Shown in pieces: positions 59,959 to 64,000 of a DNA stretch of 64,000 nt. This DNA comes from JALZEG01 sp046263255 (GTDB lineage: Bacteria > Actinomycetota > CADDZG01 > WHSQ01), in the NCBI GenBank assembly GCA_046263255.1, contig JBHELD010000026.1:27316-91315 (forward strand), read 5' to 3'. Each line of letters opens with the position of its first letter. The stretch's first letter is position 1. Both the position numbers and the translations under genes were made by a program. Under the pieces are notes generated by a model, which saw nothing but the letters and a program-made list of their open reading frames with translations, did no database searches and was not told where the DNA came from.

Positions 59959-59992
59959 AGAAGGCTCCTGCGGCGCAGGAGCCTTCTCCATT
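59959..59992 (+). terminator. Hairpin terminator behind the ArsR-SRPBCC operon
   Basis: AGAAGGCTCCTG (59959-59970) and CAGGAGCCTTCT (59976-59987) form a perfect 12-bp stem around CGGCG, ending in TTCTCC. It lies 38 bp after the stop and about 25 bp before the convergent 60012 gene. Confidence 0.7.
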
Positions 59993-59993
59993 G

Positions 59994-60033
59994 ATCAGCG
60001 TTCGCAGAAATCTATTGGTCAGCGGTCGCAGAA
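59994..60033 (-). repeat. Imperfect 18-bp tandem duplication at the end of the 60012 gene
   Basis: TCAGCGTTCGCAGAAATC (59994-60011) and TCAGCGGTCGCAGAAATC (60016-60033) differ at one base and are separated by TATTG. On the minus strand they encode ISATADQ (ends the gene) and, after the stop, ISANADQ. It is a duplication of the last codons, with the stop between the copies. Confidence 0.75.
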
Positions 60034-60239
60034 ATCCTGGCCGGCCACTCGTGGTCGGCGTTCAACCCGGACGGGCGCTCGTGGAGGACGTTCCCCTGCT
60101 CGTCGAAGACCGTCACGTCGTCGACGTGGACGTACTTGCGGTGAAGGCCGACGACGTACTTCGTCGCATGACCGCGCGGTGCCGGAATCACCCGCGTGTA
60201 TTCGACCTTCTCCTTCGTGCGCGCCGCGTCGACGATCAC
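60012..60239 (-). CDS. Small protein of unknown function
   Basis: A 75-residue product from GTG 60239 (GAGG five bases before). It reads VDAARTKEKVEYTRVIPAPRGHATKYVVG, then LHRKYVHVDDVTVFDEQGNVLHERPSG: a compact alpha/beta domain with no family I recognise. Codon third positions are G/C rich as in real genes here. The last seven codons are duplicated downstream. It converges with the SRPBCC gene. Confidence 0.55.
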   Translation of the reverse strand: MIVDAARTKEKVEYTRVIPAPRGHATKYVVGLHRKYVHVDDVTVFDEQGNVLHERPSGLNADHEWPARISATADQ

Positions 60240-60479
60240 GGTCGCCTCGGTTTCGTGGCTGTGTGATTCTCGTCGTCGTTCTACGGCGCGGGCGGCGGGC
60301 GCGCTACGATCGGAGCCGGCGATCTCCCTCGCCCGACCTCCGATCCGGCGCCCACGCCGCCGGCTCCGTGGAGGTAAAGGGGGCCTCGAGCTCTCGGGAG
60401 CCGGTGGCCGTGCCCCTTTCCGGCGGGGCGGTGGGAGCGTGGGTCCGGTCGTCACGCCGCGCACGAGAGGGAGCGGGCG

Positions 60480-61160
60480 ATGACCAGGCAGAAGTCGTTC
60501 AAGGAGCGCATCCGCGCGCGCATGCACAAGACGGGCGAGAGCTATGCGACGGCGCGCCGCCGGCTCGTCGAGAAGGCGGAGGCCGACGCCCGCAAGCGCC
60601 GGACGCCGCAGACGATCGCGCCGAACCGCAAGAGCGACGCCTCGGTCGTCGCCGCCACCGGACGGTCGTGGGACGAGTGGTTCACGATGCTCGACGAGTG
60701 GGGGGCGGCCGAGAGGAGCCACACGGAGATCGCGCGCTGGCTTGCCGGCGAGCAGGGCGTGGACGGTTGGTGGGCGCAGTCCGTGACGGTGACGTACGAG
60801 CAGGAGCGCGGGATGCGCGCGCCCGGCCAGCGCGCGGACGGCACCTACGGGGTGAGCGCGAGCAAGACCGTCGACGTCCCCGTGACGGATCTCTTCGAGG
60901 CGTTCGCCGACGAGCGGATGCGGGAACGGTGGCTGGGCGACTACGAGCTTCAGGTGCGCACCGCGCGCCCCGGGAAGTCGATCACTGCGGCGTGGGAGGA
61001 CGGCTCGACGAGGCTCACGATCGCCTTCGTCCCCAAGGCGGAGGCGAAGAGCCAGGTCGCGCTCGAACACCAGAAGGTGGCGAGGGCCGAGGACGCCGAC
61101 GAGCTGAAGGCGTTCTGGCGCGAGCGCCTCGCGGCGCTGAAGAAGCTGCTGGAGGAATAG
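60480..61160 (+). CDS. DUF4287-like helical N-terminus plus SRPBCC-like domain
   Basis: The 226-residue protein has a basic helical N-terminal segment (KSFKERIRARMHKTGESYATARRRLVEKAEADARKRR), which resembles DUF4287-type domains. A central region (WDEWFTMLDEWGAAERSHTEIARWLAGEQGVDGWWAQSVTVTYEQERG) follows, then a C-terminal SRPBCC/START-like segment (KTVDVPVTDLFEAFADERMRERWLGDYELQVR). DNA or nucleic acid contact by the N-terminus is possible but unproven. It is transcribed alone after a 240-bp gap. Confidence 0.6.
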   Translation: MTRQKSFKERIRARMHKTGESYATARRRLVEKAEADARKRRTPQTIAPNRKSDASVVAATGRSWDEWFTMLDEWGAAERSHTEIARWLAGEQGVDGWWAQSVTVTYEQERGMRAPGQRADGTYGVSASKTVDVPVTDLFEAFADERMRERWLGDYELQVRTARPGKSITAAWEDGSTRLTIAFVPKAEAKSQVALEHQKVARAEDADELKAFWRERLAALKKLLEE

Positions 61161-61169
61161 CCGGGGCCG

Positions 61170-61340
61170 CTAGTCGATCGCTCCGAGCCGTCGCGGCAGG
61201 CTCGCGGGTGTCGACGATCTCCCAGGCCTCACGATCCCGCCGTCGCGCACGTGCGCGAGGGCGCCTCATCGACCTCGAAGCTGTGGCCGTTCGCGCGTAC
61301 GCCGGCGAAGTCGCTCTCGAGCAGGGGACGATCCGTCCAT
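61170..61340 (-). pseudogene. Small gene with two apparent frameshifts
   Basis: An ideal ribosome binding site (AAGGAGG, 61345-61351) precedes ATG 61340. The coding signal (G/C third positions) lies in a different frame for the next 25 codons (TDRPLLESDFAGVRANGHSFEVDE) and then returns to the ATG frame (GALAHVRDGGIVRPGRSS ... RRLGAID, TAG 61170). The ATG frame itself meets TGA in between. One inserted and one lost base would give a 56-residue protein. It is probably a decayed gene or a sequence error; I recognise no family. Confidence 0.4.
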
Positions 61341-61392
61341 GCGTCCTCCTTACGTAGTCTGTGGCGTGCAGCCGACGGGGAAGAATGACGAT

Positions 61393-62010
61393 ATGAGCAC
61401 GGAAGCGACCGATCAGGACAAGGCGAAGGAGGTCTTCCGCGAGGTCGTGACGACCCTGGAGGAGGCCGGCTTCGACTACGCCGTCGGCGGGGGCCTCTCG
61501 ACCGACCACTGGACCGGGGGCACCAAGACGATCGGCGACGTCGACCTCGTCATCCGCGAGGAGGACGCGCCCCGCATCCTGGAGACACTCGGCCGCCGCG
61601 GATACGAGACCGCAGAGATGGACCGGTCGTGGCTGCACAAGGCCTTCAAGGACGGCGTGACGATCGACCTCATGTTCGAGCTGAAGAACGGCGCGAGCTT
61701 CGACGACGCGTTCGCGGAGCACCGCAAGAAGGGTGAGCTCTTCGGGACCGTCGCGTACGTGATGGCGCCGGAAGATCAGGTCGCGTCGCTGACGGGCACG
61801 GTCTCCCGCGACACCATCGGCCACCACTGGTACGACATCGTCGACATCATGGCGAACAACGACCTGGACTGGGACTACCTCCTCCTGCGCGCGCAGTCGG
61901 TGCCCCTCAGGATGCTGAGCGTCCTCTACTTCGCGATCGCCCAGAAGGTCCCGGTGAGAAAGGGCGTCATCGAACGGCTTCAGGAGCTGGCCGCGGATTC
62001 GGACGCGTAA
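61393..62010 (+). CDS. Nucleotidyltransferase-like protein
   Basis: The 205-residue protein shows a minimal nucleotidyltransferase-like fold: GFDYAVGGGLSTDHWTGGTKTIGDVDLVIR (G-G-x-S and D-x-D), DRSWLHKAFKDGVTIDLMFEL, and EDQVASLTGTVSRDTIGHHWYDIVDIM. This is the pattern of the aminoglycoside/kanamycin-type or DUF6036-like nucleotidyltransferases. A role in antibiotic inactivation or toxin-antitoxin chemistry cannot be told apart. ATG 61393 fits the frame better than the upstream ATG 61339. Confidence 0.65.
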   Translation: MSTEATDQDKAKEVFREVVTTLEEAGFDYAVGGGLSTDHWTGGTKTIGDVDLVIREEDAPRILETLGRRGYETAEMDRSWLHKAFKDGVTIDLMFELKNGASFDDAFAEHRKKGELFGTVAYVMAPEDQVASLTGTVSRDTIGHHWYDIVDIMANNDLDWDYLLLRAQSVPLRMLSVLYFAIAQKVPVRKGVIERLQELAADSDA

Positions 62011-62012
62011 CC

Positions 62013-62831
62013 GTGGGCGGCGGCGCGCCGGGGCGGACGGAGCCGATCCGCTTCATGACGTTCAACCTCAGGTTCGACACGATCCGCGACGCGCCCGGAG
62101 GGAATCGGTGGGCGGACCGGATCGACTCCGTCGTCGAGACGATCCGCAGGGAGATGCCCGACGTCGTCGGCTTCCAGGAGGCGCTGGAGTCGCAGCTCGC
62201 GGACGTCACGGCGGCACTGCCCGACCACCGCGGCGTCGGCAAGCCGCGCGACGTGGGCGAGACCGCGGAGTACGTTCCGCTGTTCTTCCACGTCCACCGC
62301 TTCGAGCTCGACGAGCAGGGGGACTTCTGGCTCTCTCCGACCCCGGACGTGGAGGGCTCGCGTGGCTGGGACACCGACGTCCCGCGGCACTGCACCTGGG
62401 CGCGCCTGAGGGAGCGCGAGTCGGGCATCGGGTTCGTCGCGTTCAACACGCACCTCGACGTCAAGGGGGTGCTCGCGCGCCTGGAGGCGTCGAAGCTCAT
62501 CGTCACGCGCATCGCCGTCGCTCCGGAGCTCCCGTCGGTGGTGATGGGAGACTTCAACACGCCCGAGGGCTCCGAGCCGCTGCTGGCCTTCGGCGCGGCC
62601 GGGTTCCGCGACTCGTTCCGCGAGGTCCATCCGGACGCGGTGGACGTGCAGACGATCCACCACTACCGGGACCTCTCGGGGCCGCGGAAGATCGACTTCA
62701 TCCTGTGCGACGGGCGGTGGGACGTTCTGGGCTCGGAGATCGTGAGGGAGCCGGCCGCCGGCCGCCTCCCGTCGGATCACTTTCCGGTCGTCGCGGACCT
62801 GCTGCCGCGGGGGCTTGAGGCTGAGGGCTGA
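62013..62831 (+). CDS. Endonuclease/exonuclease/phosphatase family protein
   Basis: The 272-residue protein from GTG 62013 (2 bp behind the previous stop) has all EEP motifs: FMTFNLRFDT, VVGFQEALESQ (catalytic Glu), FNTHLDVKG, VMGDFNTPEG (Asp and Asn) and SDHFPVVADL (Asp-His). No signal peptide. It resembles cytoplasmic phosphodiesterase/phosphatase members, unlike the secreted one at 29.9 kb. The substrate is unknown. Confidence 0.87.
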   Translation: MGGGAPGRTEPIRFMTFNLRFDTIRDAPGGNRWADRIDSVVETIRREMPDVVGFQEALESQLADVTAALPDHRGVGKPRDVGETAEYVPLFFHVHRFELDEQGDFWLSPTPDVEGSRGWDTDVPRHCTWARLRERESGIGFVAFNTHLDVKGVLARLEASKLIVTRIAVAPELPSVVMGDFNTPEGSEPLLAFGAAGFRDSFREVHPDAVDVQTIHHYRDLSGPRKIDFILCDGRWDVLGSEIVREPAAGRLPSDHFPVVADLLPRGLEAEG

Positions 62832-62851
62832 GGGTTGGTTCGGCCCCCTCA

Positions 62852-63463
62852 TCAGCCGAGAGCGAACGAGCCCGTCACCAGCTCCCCGGCGGGCAGGTAG
62901 GTCGAGATGACGACGCCGGTGGTCGACGTGACGGTGTCGACGAGCTTCAGGCCGCCCGGGACCGCGCCGTCGGCGAACAGCCGCTTGCCCGAGCCCACGA
63001 CGACCGGGAACGTCCACAGGTGGTACTCGTCGATCACGTCGCCGCCGATCAGCGTCTGCAACAGGTTCGCGCTGCCGTGGACCTGGAGCTCCGGCCCGTC
63101 CTGCTGCTTCAGCTCACGAAGGGCCTCGACCAAGTCGCCCTCGATCAGGCGCGAGTTCTGCCACTCGAGGTTCGTGAGCGTGCTGGAGGCGACGTGCTTC
63201 GTCGCGTTGTTGAACGTAGACCCGCCCTGCTCCTCGGTGGCGCGAGGCCAGTGCGCGGCGAAGATCTCGTACGTTCTGCGCCCGAGCACCAGGTCGAGCG
63301 GCTTGTCCATGATGGCGTTCGCCACCTCGGCCATCCGGTCGTCCCAGTAGGTGACCGACCAGCCGCCGTGGGCGAAGCCTCCGGAGGTGTCCTCCTCGGG
63401 CCCTCCGGGCGCCTGCATGACGCCGTCGAGGGTCAGGAACGTGTTGACGATCAGCTTGCGCAT
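62852..63463 (-). CDS. Dihydrofolate reductase/RibD C-terminal domain protein
   Basis: The 203-residue protein is a stand-alone RibD_C domain: KLIVNTFLTLDGVMQAPGG at the N-terminus, DDRMAEVANAIMDKPLDLVLGRRTYEIFAAHWP, then DGPELQVHGSANLLQTL and DEYHLWTFPVVVGSGKRLF. Family members reduce pteridine- or riboflavin-like substrates with NADPH, though many are of unknown function. Start ATG 63463. A MerR regulator gene lies 113 bp upstream on the same strand. Confidence 0.88.
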   Translation of the reverse strand: MRKLIVNTFLTLDGVMQAPGGPEEDTSGGFAHGGWSVTYWDDRMAEVANAIMDKPLDLVLGRRTYEIFAAHWPRATEEQGGSTFNNATKHVASSTLTNLEWQNSRLIEGDLVEALRELKQQDGPELQVHGSANLLQTLIGGDVIDEYHLWTFPVVVGSGKRLFADGAVPGGLKLVDTVTSTTGVVISTYLPAGELVTGSFALG

Positions 63464-63576
63464 GGCGGTTCCTTTCTCTCGGTGCCGGTCCCGGACCGGC
63501 CGAACTGCAGGTACAGACGGGGCGAGGGCACGAAACTCATCGGCCGCCGGGTAGGGAGCCGCGCCCGATCCGCCCG

Positions 63577-64000
63577 TCAGGAGCGCGGGGCGCCCATCTT
63601 CAGCGTCAGCGTCTGCACCACCTGCCGGTGGCTTCCTCGCCGCCGGCTCACGAGGTCGCACGTCTCCAGGCTCGAGCAGCCGCAGTCGAGCGCGCTCGCG
63701 AGCAGCGCGCGGGCGGCCGTCACCCGCTCTAGGTGAGCGTCGATCGCACGGAGCTTCGCCTCCGCGAGCGATCGCCACCGGCCGCTGCGTCCGCCTCGCG
63801 CGAACAGCTCGCGCATCTCGGCGATGGTGAACCCGACCTCCTGAAGGAGCGCGATCACCGCGAGGCGCTGCAGCACGCCGGGGGCGTAGTGCCGGCGGCC
63901 CCCGACACGCGTCTCCGAAGCGATCAGCCCGCTCATCTCGTAGTAGCGCAGAGCCGAGCTCTGGAGGCCGGTTGCCTCCGCCACCTCCGAGATGCTCAGG
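63577..64000 (-). CDS. MerR-family regulator, cut by window end
   Basis: The frame is open to the window end: SISEVAEATGLQSSALRYYEMSGLI is the MerR winged helix, VGGRRHYAPGVLQRLAVIALLQEVGFTIAEM the second half, and the C-terminal part has DCGCSSLETC. The real start lies beyond 64000. SoxR has C-x2-C-x-C-x5-C; here only C-x-C-x5-C remains, because the first Cys position is Ala, so an iron-sulfur cluster of the SoxR kind is less certain. It likely controls the RibD-like gene or a gene outside. Confidence 0.85.
   Translation of the reverse strand, partial: LSISEVAEATGLQSSALRYYEMSGLIASETRVGGRRHYAPGVLQRLAVIALLQEVGFTIAEMRELFARGGRSGRWRSLAEAKLRAIDAHLERVTAARALLASALDCGCSSLETCDLVSRRRGSHRQVVQTLTLKMGAPRS

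Overview
The window is a GC-rich chromosomal segment from an actinomycete-like bacterium. The best lineage marker is an intact WhiB-family iron-sulfur regulator (24364-24636). Support comes from a tandem pair of Get3/ArsA-like ATPases nearby (compare mycobacterial Rv3679/Rv3680 beside whiB4), frequent GTG and TTG starts, NfeD/slipin, a DrrAB-type exporter and PHO boxes of actinobacterial form. One feature is unexpected for the textbook actinobacteria: the SRP RNA is the long, Alu-domain-bearing form known best from Bacillus, inside a Bacillus-like gene order (tadA - SRP RNA - dnaX - ybaB - recR). A deep-branching or poorly cultured actinomycete lineage is therefore my inference; no rRNA is present to settle it. 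I see no phage, transposase, integrase or CRISPR array. It reads as ordinary core chromosome with many secreted proteins of unknown function. No stretch longer than about 300 bases lacks a gene.

Layout. 1-10.3 kb: a cut-off ECF sigma gene, secreted beta-propeller and M15 peptidase proteins, a LuxR-type response regulator followed by selA, a secreted protein with a strong terminator, a GEMM (c-di-GMP-type) riboswitch controlling an acidic secreted protein, a ferritin-like protein, a HAD phosphatase, and selB. selA and selB show that the organism makes selenocysteine, but selC and selD are not in the window. 10.3-16.8 kb: a carboxylate-amine ligase gene interrupted by one in-frame TAG, an MFS transporter, a secreted CocE-type hydrolase, a small secreted protein, and a zinc operon (ZIP transporter plus Zur) behind a Zur-like box. 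16.8-31.6 kb: slipin/NfeD, an SGNH esterase, the paired ArsA-like ATPases, an SdhC-like protein, a split-barrel protein, WhiB, CopC and CopD, a STAS antagonist with its likely PP2C phosphatase, and two phosphoesterases.

31.6-37.5 kb is a phosphate regulon: a SenX3/RegX3-like sensor and regulator convergent with pstS-pstC-pstA-pstB. A three-repeat PHO box lies before pstS and a weaker one before the sensor gene. 37.5-42.1 kb: tRNA-Pro, a second member of the small secreted family, asd-lysC and an HD-GYP phosphodiesterase. 42.3-47.3 kb, all on the minus strand: recR, ybaB, dnaX, SRP RNA, two tRNA-Ser genes, tadA, a PH/PGPGW membrane protein, tRNA-Arg(ACG) (the TadA substrate) and a third tRNA-Ser.

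47.3-64 kb is mostly secreted and accessory metabolism: a PQQ-type sugar dehydrogenase, small stress-type proteins, a trypsin-like protease, a Gly/Arg-rich membrane protein, a lysyl-oxidase-like protein, a zinc alcohol dehydrogenase, a DrrAB exporter, an MFS efflux pump beside an ECF sigma factor, and a STAS protein. It continues with a leaderless ArsR-SRPBCC operon under a perfect palindromic operator, a decayed small gene, a nucleotidyltransferase, an endonuclease/exonuclease/phosphatase protein, a RibD-like reductase and a MerR gene cut by the window end. Several neighbouring genes share stop-start overlaps (ATGA, GTGA, TTGA), so many short operons are probably translationally coupled.
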